Shown here: one piece after another, positions 32,908 through 41,224 of the stretch
Position numbering within the stretch: the stretch's first letter is position 1
How the letters are laid out: every line of letters starts with the position of its first letter
NCBI RefSeq assembly: GCF_000424665.1
Contig: NZ_AUKI01000020.1
Span: 287,644-340,882 of the forward strand
Direction: 5' to 3'
Length of the DNA stretch: 53,239 bases
DNA from: Salinimicrobium terrae DSM 17865
GTDB taxonomy: Bacteria; Bacteroidota; Bacteroidia; Flavobacteriales; Flavobacteriaceae
Made by a program: the position numbers and the translations under genes
Notes under the pieces: model-generated
Database searches by the model: none
Told to the model about the DNA's origin: nothing
What the model saw: the letters and a program-made list of their open reading frames with translations, nothing else

Positions 32908-35865
32908 ATGAGAATCAAATTTTTAATTTGCCTGCTATTTAGTGCCGTAACTGGTCTGCAGGCGCAGGAGTATTTTCCAAAGAATGATGCCGTAAAGGCA
33001 CAGGAAAATACAAACTTCACTGTTCTTAAGAACGCCAATATCTATGTAGATCCTTCCAATGTTATTCAAAACGGGATGTTGTCCATGCGCAACGGGAAGA
33101 TCACTGCCGTAGGTAAAAACATTAAAATTCCTGCAAACGCTGTGGTAATTGATCTAAAAGGAAAAACTGTTTATCCATCCTTTATTGATCTTTATACGAG
33201 CTTCGGGATTAAAAAACCCGAAAGCACCGGCGGCAGCCCTTACAGCGGAAATCCGCAGTATGATGCTGGTCGTGAGGGTTATTACTGGAATGACCACGTA
33301 AGGCCGGAAACTTCAGCTTTGGAAAGTTTCACTTACAATAAGGAAGAAGCTGAAAAGCTGCGGAAGCTTGGCTTCGGAGTAGTCAATACGCACATGCCCG
33401 ACGGAATTATCCGTGGTACCGGAATGCTGGTCGCTCTAAATTCCGAAGGGACCGAAGGAGACAGGATTCTCGATGAGGAGTCTGCTCAATATTTCTCTTT
33501 TGAAAAAAGTGCAAAATCCAAACAGGTTTACCCTTCCTCTAAAATGGGAGCTATGGCATTATTAAGACAGGCTTATTTGGATGCAGACTGGTATGCGCAG
33601 GGCAATGCAGATAATAAAGATCTTGCTCTTGAAGCTTTTAATGAGAACAAAAACCTGCTCCAGATCTTCAAAACAGATAATTTACTCGATGAACTTCGTG
33701 CCGATAAAGTTGGAGATGAAGTTGGCGTGCAGTACGTGATCGTGGGAAGCGGAAAAGAATTTGAGCGGCTTGATGCTGTTAAAGCGACCAATGCAGCTTT
33801 TATAGTGCCATTAAATTTCCCGGAACCATTTGACATGGAAGATCCTTACATGGCTAACTATGCCACCCTGGGGGATATGAAAGAATGGAACCAGGCACCG
33901 GCAAACCTTAAAATGCTAACGGAAAAGAAAGTGCCTTATACCATTACTTCTCATGACGCAGAAAAGAATTTCAGAGAGAACCTGCTAAAGGCGGTGGAAT
34001 ACGGGCTGGACAGGAAAGATGCGCTGGCTGCACTTACTACTGTTCCCGCCAAATTAATTGGACAGGAAAATAAGCTTGGGACTTTAAAGGAAGGTGCCTG
34101 GGCAAACCTCATCATCACCTCAGGAGATTTCTTTGATAAAGAAACTACTCTTTATGAAAACTGGGTTCAGGGCAAAAGAGAAATATTTGAAGATATTGAC
34201 TTGGTAAGCCTCAATGGAACGTATGATGTTAATGTAGCCGGTAACACCTATAAAATCAAAATTTCGGGAGAACCTTCCAAACCAAAAGCTGAGGTTAAAG
34301 CCAACAACAGCAAGATAGGTTCTAAGGTAAATTACAAGAACAATTGGGTTAACATCCTGCTTTCGGCTCCCGATACTACCATAGCCGAATATACCCGTTT
34401 GAGTGCCAGAATTTCTGACGACGCAAAAAACTTCAGCGGAAAAGCCATTTTAGGAGATGGTACCCAAACTACTTTTACTGCTACCAGAACTGCTGAAGCT
34501 TCAGAAAAAGAAGAAAATAAACCAGCCGACCTTCATGAGGTACTGCCGGTAACTTTCCCAAACATGGCTTTTGGATTTCAGAACATTCCGAAGCAACAGG
34601 ATATCCTGTTTAAAAATGCAACGGTGTGGACGAATGAGGACCAGGGAATTGTGGAAAACACAGATGTCCTGGTGCGTAATGGAAAGATTGCAGAAGTAGG
34701 TAAGAATCTTAGTGACCGTGGAGCTACAGTAATTGATGCAACCGGGAAACATCTTACCACAGGGATCATTGATGAACATTCTCACCTTGCAGCATCGGCT
34801 GTTAACGAGGCCGGACATAATTCTTCTGCCGAGGTGCAGATGGAAGATGTGGTAGACCCCGATGATATTGGTGTTTACAGGAACCTCGCCGGGGGAGTAA
34901 CCACTATGCAACTGTTACATGGATCGGCTAATCCAATTGGTGGACAATCGGCCATTCTGAAAATGAAATGGGGTGCAACTCCCGAAGAAATGATTTTCGA
35001 TAATTCTCCGAAGTTCATCAAATTCGCTTTGGGTGAGAACGTAAAGCAGGCAAACTGGGACAGCAATTCCCGATTCCCACAAACCCGAATGGGAGTGGAA
35101 CAGGTATTTGTGGATTATTTCACGCGCGCCCGTGAATATGAAGAACTAAAGAACAGCGGGAAACCTTACCGGAAAGATATTGAAATGGAAACTATCCTGG
35201 AGGTCCTTGACGGGGAACGTTATGTAACTGCACACTCTTATGTGCAAAGTGAGATCAACATGTTGATGAAAGTTGCAGAACAATACGGCTTTAATATTAA
35301 CACCTTTACGCACATCCTTGAAGGTTACAAGGTGGCCGATAAAATGGCAGAACACGGCGTGGGAGGATCTACCTTCTCTGACTGGTGGGCATACAAATAT
35401 GAAGTTAAAGACGCCATCCCGCAGAATGCTGTAATTATGCACAACGCAGGCGTAACGGTAGCCATTAATAGTGATGATGCCGAAATGAGCCGAAGATTGA
35501 ACCAGGAGGCTGCAAAAAGTGTAAAATACGGAGACATTTCTGAAGAAGAAGCATGGAAATTTGTTACGCTCAATCCTGCAAAACTTCTACACATTGATGA
35601 CCGTGTGGGCAGTATCCGGGAAGGCAAAGATGCCGACCTGGTGCTTTGGGATGCGCATCCACTTTCGGTTTACGCAAAACCAGAGAAAACACTTATTGAA
35701 GGAGTGGTGTATTTTGATTTGGAAAGAGATCAACAGCTTCGTAAAGAGGTAGAGAAGCAGAGAAATCTATTAACTACCCAGATGCTTAAAGCTAAGAACG
35801 ACGGCTTGAAAACCCAGCCGGTAAAGGAATCGAAGAAAGAAGAAATGCACTGTGACACTCTGTAA
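32908..35865 (+). CDS. Exported amidohydrolase-family protein, two-domain
   Basis: 985 residues from the ATG at 32908, which starts a signal peptide ending in LQAQ. An in-frame ATG at 32794 lies inside DUF3810. Two amidohydrolase-like halves are visible. Residues 50-470 are degenerate: the expected HxH after the YPSFID strand reads LYTSF. The second half, from about 570, has GIIDEHSHLAAS with an intact HxH and TAHSYVQSEINMLM, and later AINSDDAE with a metal Asp. A Pro/Lys-rich tail ends the protein. It may be a periplasmic amidohydrolase or imidazolonepropionase-like enzyme with a structural N half. Its gene is followed 10 bases on by a shorter paralogue. Confidence 0.85.
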   Translation: MRIKFLICLLFSAVTGLQAQEYFPKNDAVKAQENTNFTVLKNANIYVDPSNVIQNGMLSMRNGKITAVGKNIKIPANAVVIDLKGKTVYPSFIDLYTSFGIKKPESTGGSPYSGNPQYDAGREGYYWNDHVRPETSALESFTYNKEEAEKLRKLGFGVVNTHMPDGIIRGTGMLVALNSEGTEGDRILDEESAQYFSFEKSAKSKQVYPSSKMGAMALLRQAYLDADWYAQGNADNKDLALEAFNENKNLLQIFKTDNLLDELRADKVGDEVGVQYVIVGSGKEFERLDAVKATNAAFIVPLNFPEPFDMEDPYMANYATLGDMKEWNQAPANLKMLTEKKVPYTITSHDAEKNFRENLLKAVEYGLDRKDALAALTTVPAKLIGQENKLGTLKEGAWANLIITSGDFFDKETTLYENWVQGKREIFEDIDLVSLNGTYDVNVAGNTYKIKISGEPSKPKAEVKANNSKIGSKVNYKNNWVNILLSAPDTTIAEYTRLSARISDDAKNFSGKAILGDGTQTTFTATRTAEASEKEENKPADLHEVLPVTFPNMAFGFQNIPKQQDILFKNATVWTNEDQGIVENTDVLVRNGKIAEVGKNLSDRGATVIDATGKHLTTGIIDEHSHLAASAVNEAGHNSSAEVQMEDVVDPDDIGVYRNLAGGVTTMQLLHGSANPIGGQSAILKMKWGATPEEMIFDNSPKFIKFALGENVKQANWDSNSRFPQTRMGVEQVFVDYFTRAREYEELKNSGKPYRKDIEMETILEVLDGERYVTAHSYVQSEINMLMKVAEQYGFNINTFTHILEGYKVADKMAEHGVGGSTFSDWWAYKYEVKDAIPQNAVIMHNAGVTVAINSDDAEMSRRLNQEAAKSVKYGDISEEEAWKFVTLNPAKLLHIDDRVGSIREGKDADLVLWDAHPLSVYAKPEKTLIEGVVYFDLERDQQLRKEVEKQRNLLTTQMLKAKNDGLKTQPVKESKKEEMHCDTL

Positions 35866-35875
35866 AAATAGAATT

Positions 35876-37189
35876 ATGAAAAATTTAAAAAAATATATTC
35901 TTCCGGTCCTGCTCCTTTTGGCAGGTTCGGCAATAGCACAACAGACTCCGGCGCCACAACAGGATGGGGCGATAACTATTGTGGGCGCCACCGCCCACAT
36001 TGGTAACGGGGAAGTGATCGAAAACAGCCTGATTGTTTTCCAGAATGGGAAATTAACCACAGTGACTGATGCTAATTCAACAAATCAACAATATCCCGGT
36101 ACTATTATCGATGCAAAGGGAAAGCATGTGTATCCGGGTTTTATCTCTCCAAACTCAACGCTTGGTCTTGTAGAGATCGATGCCGTAGTACAATCTGATG
36201 ATGAAGACGAACTGGGAGAACTCTTACCACACGTGCGCAGTTTAATCGCCTATAATGCAGAGAGCCAGGTAGTAGAGAGTATGCGTCCCAACGGCGTTCT
36301 GGTAGGACAGATCACTCCGCGGGGCGGCAGGATCTCCGGAACTTCTTCGATCGTGCATTTTGACGCGTGGAACTGGGAAGATGCCGTACTAAAAGAAGAT
36401 GACGGCCTGCACATCAACTGGCCGAACAGTGTTCGCAGAGGCCGCTGGTGGGCCGGGGAAGATCCCGGAATAAAACCCAATGATGATTATTCTAAAAACC
36501 TTCAGGAATTGTCTTCTTTCTTTGTGAACGCCAAAGCCTATTTAGCCGGGCCTCAGGAAAAGGCGAATCTGCCTTTCCAGGCCATGGAAGAAGTGTTTAA
36601 CGGAAACAAGCGGATATATATTCACGCTAATTCCGAAAAGGAACTTATAGACATGCTGGCTTTTAAAAAAGAGCATGAGTTGAAAAATGTAGTGCTTGTG
36701 GGCGGATACGACTCTTATAAAATAGCCGATCAAATTAAAGCGGCGAACATTCCGGTACTCGTAGGTCGCGTTCATGAGACGCCTCAAATGGAAGATCAGG
36801 ATTATGATCTGCCCTATAAACTGGCTTCTCTTCTCAACGAACAGGGAATTCTCGTGGGACTGGAAACCAGCGGAGGCATGGAAAGAATGAACAGTCGTAA
36901 TTTGCCCTTTTACGCAGGTACTGTTACGGGCTATGGGGTGAGCAAAGAAGAAGCTTTAAAAATGATCACTTCAAATACTGCAAAGATCCTTGGCATCGAT
37001 GATAGCCTTGGATCACTGGAGACCGGTAAGGATGCTACACTGTTCATTAGCGATGGAGACGCACTTGATATGCGAACCAACAAGATCTCTCATGCCTTTA
37101 TTCAGGGACGCGAGATAAGCCTGGAAAGTCACCAGACAGAACTGGCCAAAAGGTACACTAAAAAATATGGACAACAGGAAAAGAAATAG
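35876..37189 (+). CDS. Exported amidohydrolase-like protein lacking the HxH metal site
   Basis: 437 residues. Signal peptide 1-21 (LLLAGSAIAQQ), then a composite beta domain (VGATAHIGNGEVIENSLIVFQNGK), and FISPNSTLG where a metal HxH would be expected in YPGFID-type strands. The C-terminal part keeps the fold pattern (YGVSKEEALKMITSNTAKILGIDDSLGSLETGKDATLFI) seen in imidazolonepropionase-like proteins. It is therefore probably a non-catalytic partner of the 985-residue protein upstream, or uses another site. An in-frame start 24 bases upstream would overlap the upstream stop and is not chosen. A MITE-like hairpin ends the transcript. Confidence 0.82.
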   Translation: MKNLKKYILPVLLLLAGSAIAQQTPAPQQDGAITIVGATAHIGNGEVIENSLIVFQNGKLTTVTDANSTNQQYPGTIIDAKGKHVYPGFISPNSTLGLVEIDAVVQSDDEDELGELLPHVRSLIAYNAESQVVESMRPNGVLVGQITPRGGRISGTSSIVHFDAWNWEDAVLKEDDGLHINWPNSVRRGRWWAGEDPGIKPNDDYSKNLQELSSFFVNAKAYLAGPQEKANLPFQAMEEVFNGNKRIYIHANSEKELIDMLAFKKEHELKNVVLVGGYDSYKIADQIKAANIPVLVGRVHETPQMEDQDYDLPYKLASLLNEQGILVGLETSGGMERMNSRNLPFYAGTVTGYGVSKEEALKMITSNTAKILGIDDSLGSLETGKDATLFISDGDALDMRTNKISHAFIQGREISLESHQTELAKRYTKKYGQQEKK

Positions 37190-37216
37190 TTCCTTAAAAT
37201 GTCATTTTTGAAAGGA

Positions 37217-37345
37217 GAGGCTGTCTTGAAAGTTTTATTTTTCGTCAACCTGAACTTGTTTCAGGTTCTTATGAGTTTTATATTCAGATCAAAAAGAATC
37301 TGAAATAAATTCAGAATGACGGGTCAGTAGCTTTTAAACAGCCTC
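37217..37345. mobile_element. MITE-like element with terminal inverted repeats (copy 1)
   Basis: About 129 bases bounded by GAGGCTGT and ACAGCCTC. Inside is an inner hairpin GTCAACCTGAACTTG/CAGGTTC and, later, AAGAATCTGAAATAAATTC with AGAATGACG. The copy at 45218-45343 has the same core and similar ends. A T-run after 37345 lets it act as a terminator for the amidohydrolase genes. Confidence 0.7.
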
Positions 37346-37349
37346 TTTT

Positions 37350-37793
37350 TTATACTTCAAAATCTCCCGAATTGAGTACTACCTGTGTAGAAGGCAGGAC
37401 CGGCTTGCTGTCATCTTCGGCAGTAATAAAGATGCGAATGGGTTCGTATGCGGTACTGGTATTTAATTCCCCATTGTTCTTCCGGTTAATGTCAAGATTC
37501 CCGATATTTATGGTACCATGTTTCCTGGTCACCATCCATACCACATAATGCCGCCGCGCAGGAGTAAGCCTGTCAGGACTTGCAAGATTGCTAACCTCGA
37601 GGTCGATCTCAAAATTCTTGTTATCATCTTTTTCAACCTTTACCACCGCCTCGGCTGCAGGTACTACATCGGAAACGGGAAATGTTACCTTCTTACTACA
37701 AGCGCTTATCATAATAGCGGCAAAAATAAAGCTGAGGACCCTAAAAGCATCCTTCATTGGCAAAGCCTTCTTGATTGGGTTGTTTTTTTCCAT
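37350..37793 (-). CDS. Small lipoprotein of unknown function
   Basis: 147 residues. Cys32 in MISAC is a lipobox; a second ATG at 37757 would shorten the signal to 20 residues and is a plausible alternative start. The mature part reads VTFPVSDVVPAAEAVVKVEKDDNKNFEIDLEVSNLASPDRL, then ARRHYVVWMVTRKHGTINIGNLDINRKNNGEL and IRIFITAEDDSKPVLPSTQVVLNSGDF. This is beta-sandwich-like. I do not recognise a named family. Confidence 0.75.
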   Translation of the reverse strand: MEKNNPIKKALPMKDAFRVLSFIFAAIMISACSKKVTFPVSDVVPAAEAVVKVEKDDNKNFEIDLEVSNLASPDRLTPARRHYVVWMVTRKHGTINIGNLDINRKNNGELNTSTAYEPIRIFITAEDDSKPVLPSTQVVLNSGDFEV

Positions 37794-37888
37794 CTGATTG
37801 TTTTTCAGTTAATTTAGCTCTTTTTAGGCACTTTAAAAAATCTGATGTCCGGGGGCGGTACGCTTCCCTTTCAAACCTGCGGTTTTTC

Positions 37889-37896
37889 TATCTTTG
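37889..37896 (+). promoter_or_regulatory. -7 promoter box of the TrmH-like gene
   Basis: TATCTTTG matches TAnnTTTG exactly and lies 5 bases before the ATG at 37902, so a nearly leaderless message is likely. It supports the start at 37902 over an in-frame one 57 bases upstream. Confidence 0.6.
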
Positions 37897-37901
37897 TTTT
37901 T

Positions 37902-38741
37902 ATGCAAAAATTCATCAGCAGTCTGCAAAATTCCACGGTAAAAAAGCTTCTTCAACTACAGGAGAAAGCCAGGGCCCGCAAAAAAGAAAATGCTTTTACA
38001 GTAGAAGGGGTTCGGGAAATAGGTCTTGCGATCACAGGCGGCTATGAAGTGAAGGAGGTATATTTTACTTCGGAATTATTTCCTGCTGAAAAAGCGCAAA
38101 ATCTTCTTTCTTCTGTTTCAGGACCTGTTGAACTCACTGAACTTTCTTCGGAAGTCTATGAGAAAATCGCTTACCGCGGAAGTACCGAAGGAGTAATTGC
38201 GATTGTAGCTGCTAAAGCGCTATCGCTAAAGAGTTTGATCATCGAAAACGAAAATCCGCTGATCCTGGTTGCCGAAGCCCCCGAAAAACCCGGAAATATC
38301 GGTGCCCTTTTACGCACTGCCGATGCCGCGGCGGTAGATGCGGTGCTGATTGCCAATCCAAGAACCGATATTTTTAATCCAAACATTATTCGCAGCAGTG
38401 TAGGCTGCGTCTTCACCAACAGGATCGCCACCGGCAGTACTTCAGAAGTTATTGCTTTTTTAAAGGAACATAAAATTGCCCTTTTTGGAGCCGCACTACA
38501 GGCCTCTGTTCCCTATCATACTGTTGATTTTACCGGTGCCAGCGCAATAATCGTAGGCACAGAAGCTACCGGTTTGAGTGAGGAATGGCTGCAGAACACC
38601 ACCCAAAATATTATTATTCCTATGGAGGGAGAAATTGATTCCATGAATGTTTCGGTAGCTGCCGGTATCCTGATTTTTGAGGCGAAAAGGCAACGCCTGC
38701 GGCGCGATTCCGGGTTCAAAATTCAAAATTCAAAATTATAA
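37902..38741 (+). CDS. RNA 2'-O-methyltransferase, TrmH/SpoU family
   Basis: 279 residues. An N-terminal substrate-binding region (VKKLLQLQEKARARKKENAFTVEGVREI) leads to the SPOUT domain with motif 1 APEKPGNIGALLRTADAA, motif 2 IIVGTEATGLSEEW and motif 3 IPMEGEIDSMNVSVAAGILIFEA. It is a SAM-dependent ribose methylase of tRNA or 23S rRNA (RlmB-like). The last dozen residues (DSGFKIQNSKL) come from a run of TTCAAAATT simple repeats and are probably a tail gained by read-through. Confidence 0.92.
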   Translation: MQKFISSLQNSTVKKLLQLQEKARARKKENAFTVEGVREIGLAITGGYEVKEVYFTSELFPAEKAQNLLSSVSGPVELTELSSEVYEKIAYRGSTEGVIAIVAAKALSLKSLIIENENPLILVAEAPEKPGNIGALLRTADAAAVDAVLIANPRTDIFNPNIIRSSVGCVFTNRIATGSTSEVIAFLKEHKIALFGAALQASVPYHTVDFTGASAIIVGTEATGLSEEWLQNTTQNIIIPMEGEIDSMNVSVAAGILIFEAKRQRLRRDSGFKIQNSKL

Positions 38742-38791
38742 AAGTTGCGGATTTTGGAGTTGCGGGTTGTGTTTTGCCATATCCCGCGGTC

Positions 38792-38813
38792 ACCTCGAGC
38801 GGAGTCGAGAGGT
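38792..38813. repeat. 22-base palindromic element (second copy)
   Basis: ACCTCGA at 38792-38798 and TCGAGAGGT at 38805-38813 with GCGGAG between. It matches 25839-25860 apart from two bases. In both places TTCAAAATT simple repeats precede it. Confidence 0.6.
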
Positions 38814-38840
38814 TTTTGAATATTGGTTTAAAAATAATTT

Positions 38841-38892
38841 CTCCCATTCCCCACCCCGCTTTCAGGCACCCTTCCGGAGGAGGGGAGGGAAA
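38841..38892 (+). repeat. GC-rich palindromic repeat (copy 2)
   Basis: CCCATTCCCCACCCCGC.TTTCAGGCACCC then TTCCGGAGGAGGGGAGGG. The arms CCTCC and GGAGG pair around CGG. It lies just before the DUF559 gene. Confidence 0.7.
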
Positions 38893-38955
38893 AGAGAAGT
38901 CGCAGATTACTACTAGAGGATTAGTCATTTCCGAACAGAAATATTATCTTAAGAT

Positions 38956-39447
38956 GTGGCTGGTAAGAAAACGAAAACATCATCTGAACAGTCCCCTCCC
39001 TCGGAGGGGTGGCCGCAGGCCGGGGTGGGAGAAAACATAAATATTCTCACTACCATCGAAACTTTTCCTATTAAGAGCATTAACAAACCTTATCTTCCTG
39101 CAGACAAGAACCTAAGGCTACGAGCAAGAGCTTTGCGTAAAATGGGTAATCTTCCAGAAATAGTCTTCTGGCAACAGGTCCATAAAAGGAAATTTTATAA
39201 TATTGATTTTGACAGGCAGCGGGTAATTGGTAGATATATTGTCGACTTTTATGTTAAGGGACTAGGCTTAGTTATAGAAATAGACGGAGCAAGTCATAAT
39301 GAGAAAATCCAATACGATGAACGTCGGGAGACATATTTTAAAAAATTAGGATTACAGGTGTGGAAAATAAGTTCCACTGAAATTATGATGGATGTTGAAC
39401 GGGTAATGGAGAATTTAAAGAATTTCATCGTAGGGCATTATTCGTAA
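38956..39447 (+). CDS. DUF559-family endonuclease-like protein
   Basis: 163 residues from a GTG at 38956; the true start is uncertain. Residues 1-30 are encoded by an inverted copy of the GC-rich repeat (SPPSEGWPQAGVG), whereas the DUF559 domain proper runs from about 50: LRLRARALRKMGNLPEIVFWQQVHKRKFY, DFDRQRVIGRYIVDFYVKGLGLVIEIDGASH, ERRETYFKKLGLQVWKISSTEI. The DF...EID layout is that of a PD-(D/E)xK nuclease of the restriction-endonuclease-like fold. The gene lies between two clusters of the GC-rich repeat, suggesting that protein and repeat are associated, perhaps as a repeat-mobilising unit. Confidence 0.75.
   Translation: MAGKKTKTSSEQSPPSEGWPQAGVGENINILTTIETFPIKSINKPYLPADKNLRLRARALRKMGNLPEIVFWQQVHKRKFYNIDFDRQRVIGRYIVDFYVKGLGLVIEIDGASHNEKIQYDERRETYFKKLGLQVWKISSTEIMMDVERVMENLKNFIVGHYS
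38989..39032 (-). repeat. GC-rich palindromic repeat (copy 3, inverted, within the DUF559 reading frame)
   Basis: CAGTCCCCTCCCTCGGAGGGG followed by GGCCGCAGGCCGGGGTGGG, the reverse of the consensus seen in copies 2 and 4-6. It codes for the odd N-terminal residues of the DUF559 protein. Confidence 0.65.
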
Positions 39448-39454
39448 CAAATGG

Positions 39455-39870
39455 CCCACCCCGCCTTTCAGGCACCCCTCCGGAGGAGGGGACATTTTCT
39501 GATAAAAATTGGGGTACGAATAGAATAGAGAAATTTTATCAATTCAGGAGCACATTCTTTGCCCTAAATAGACTTAGCACCAATCCTTATTCAAATTGGA
39601 ATTTCAAAGAAGGAATTTCCTCTTCCCCACCCCGCCTTTCAGGCACCCCTCCGGAGGAGGGGACAATTTCCAATAAAAATTAAGGTACGAATAGAACATA
39701 GAAATTTTATTACTTCAGGAAGACATCTTAATCCTATATAGACTTAGCACTAATCCTTATTCAAATTGGCATTTCAAAGAAGGAATTTTCTCTTCCCCAC
39801 CCCTCCCTTCAGGCACCCCTCCGAAGGAGGGGACACCTTTCGATATAACATAGAGCACGAACAGAAGAGA
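39455..39870. repeat. Tandem array of about 170-bp units headed by the GC-rich repeat
   Basis: The GC-rich head (CCCACCCC...CAGGCACCCCTCCGGAGGAGGGGACA) starts at 39455, 39626 and 39796, giving periods of 171 and 170. The heads are followed by a shared AT-rich tail with GGTACGAATAGAA, GACTTAGCAC and TCCTTATTCAAATTGG. The third unit is cut short after its head. There is no gene in 39448-39952. Confidence 0.75.
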
Positions 39871-39952
39871 GAATTTTTTGGGAATTTGGTGCCTGGAATT
39901 TAAGTGCCTGGAATTTGGAATTTGATTTATATTAGCTCTTAAAACCAAAACC

Positions 39953-41185
39953 TTGACTGCAAGTACCCTGTTTTATATTATAGTTGGAATAATCCTGATC
40001 GATTTTCTTATAGAAAAGATTCTGGATGCATTGAATGCAAATCATTACAACGATCCTGTACCCGATTCCCTGCAGGATGTTTTTAATGAAGAAGAATATC
40101 AAAAATCTCAGCAGTATAAGAAAGCGAATTACAAATTCGGGATCGTTTCTTCCACCTTTTCCCTAATTGTACTGCTCCTGTTCCTGTTTCTCGACGGTTT
40201 TGACTATGTAGATAGCATCGCGAGGTCGGTTTCGGACAATGCCATCGTCATTGCTCTCATCTTCTTCGGGATCATCATGATTGGCAGTGACCTGTTGTCG
40301 TTGCCGTTCTCCTGGTACGATACCTTTGTGATCGAAGAAAAATTCGGCTTTAATAAAACAACATCAAAAACCTTCATTTTAGACAAACTAAAAGGCTGGG
40401 GGATGATGATCGTTCTTGGCGGGGGGATCCTGGCTCTTATCGTTTGGTTCTATCAATTTGCAGGGGATAGTTTCTGGTGGTACGCCTGGGTTCTGGTAGC
40501 AATTTTCAGTATATTTTTAAATATGTTCTATGCAAAGCTTATTGTTCCTTTATTTAACAAGCAAACTCCCTTACAGGAAGGATCTCTGCGTAACAAAATA
40601 GAGGCCTATGCTCATAAAGAAGGTTTTACTCTGGAGAAGATCTTTGTGATAGACGGCTCTAAAAGAAGCACCAAGGCCAATGCTTACTTTTCCGGCTTCG
40701 GAAATGAAAAAAGGGTGACACTCTATGATACTTTGATAAATGATCTTGAAGAAGAGGAGATTGTGGCAGTACTCGCGCATGAAGTGGGACACTATAAAAA
40801 GAATCACATTATCATTAACCTTATTATAAGTATCCTCACCACGGGACTGACTCTATGGATTCTTTCCCTCTTCGTGGGAAACCCACTACTTTCCGCAGCA
40901 CTGGGCGTGGAACAGCCGGGCTTTCACATTGGACTTGTGGCTTTTGGAATTCTTTACAGCCCAATTTCAGAAATTACCGGGATCATCATGAATTATCTCT
41001 CCCGGAAGTTTGAATACCAGGCAGACAATTTCGCTAAAAACACCTATAGGGCACAACCTTTGATTACGGGATTGAAGAAGCTGTCAAAGAACAGTCTAAG
41101 CAATCTTACTCCGCATCCTGCATACGTATTTGTGCATTATTCTCACCCGCCGCTGTACAAACGTTTCAGGAACCTGCAGAAGTAA
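39953..41185 (+). CDS. M48 family metallopeptidase (Ste24-like CAAX protease type)
   Basis: 410 residues from a TTG start. The sequence that follows (TASTLFYIIVGIILIDFLIEKILDALNANHYNDPVP) fits the family N terminus. Membrane helices flank a zinc site HEVGH in VAVLAHEVGHYKKNHI (about 275-290), with ISPEITGIIMNYLSRKFEYQADNFAK giving the third zinc ligand Glu. It belongs to the CAAX prenyl protease-like family of Bacteroidota, expected to cleave membrane proteins in quality control. No strong -7 box is seen. The gene is preceded by the tandem repeat array. Confidence 0.9.
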   Translation: MTASTLFYIIVGIILIDFLIEKILDALNANHYNDPVPDSLQDVFNEEEYQKSQQYKKANYKFGIVSSTFSLIVLLLFLFLDGFDYVDSIARSVSDNAIVIALIFFGIIMIGSDLLSLPFSWYDTFVIEEKFGFNKTTSKTFILDKLKGWGMMIVLGGGILALIVWFYQFAGDSFWWYAWVLVAIFSIFLNMFYAKLIVPLFNKQTPLQEGSLRNKIEAYAHKEGFTLEKIFVIDGSKRSTKANAYFSGFGNEKRVTLYDTLINDLEEEEIVAVLAHEVGHYKKNHIIINLIISILTTGLTLWILSLFVGNPLLSAALGVEQPGFHIGLVAFGILYSPISEITGIIMNYLSRKFEYQADNFAKNTYRAQPLITGLKKLSKNSLSNLTPHPAYVFVHYSHPPLYKRFRNLQK

Positions 41186-41224
41186 TTAATTGCCTGTTTT
41201 CAATCTTAATTGTAATTTTAGATC

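Noticed and set aside
39455-39870. Possible CRISPR array
   Set aside because: The period is about 170 bp and the spacers are near-identical, so it is a tandem repeat array and not CRISPR.
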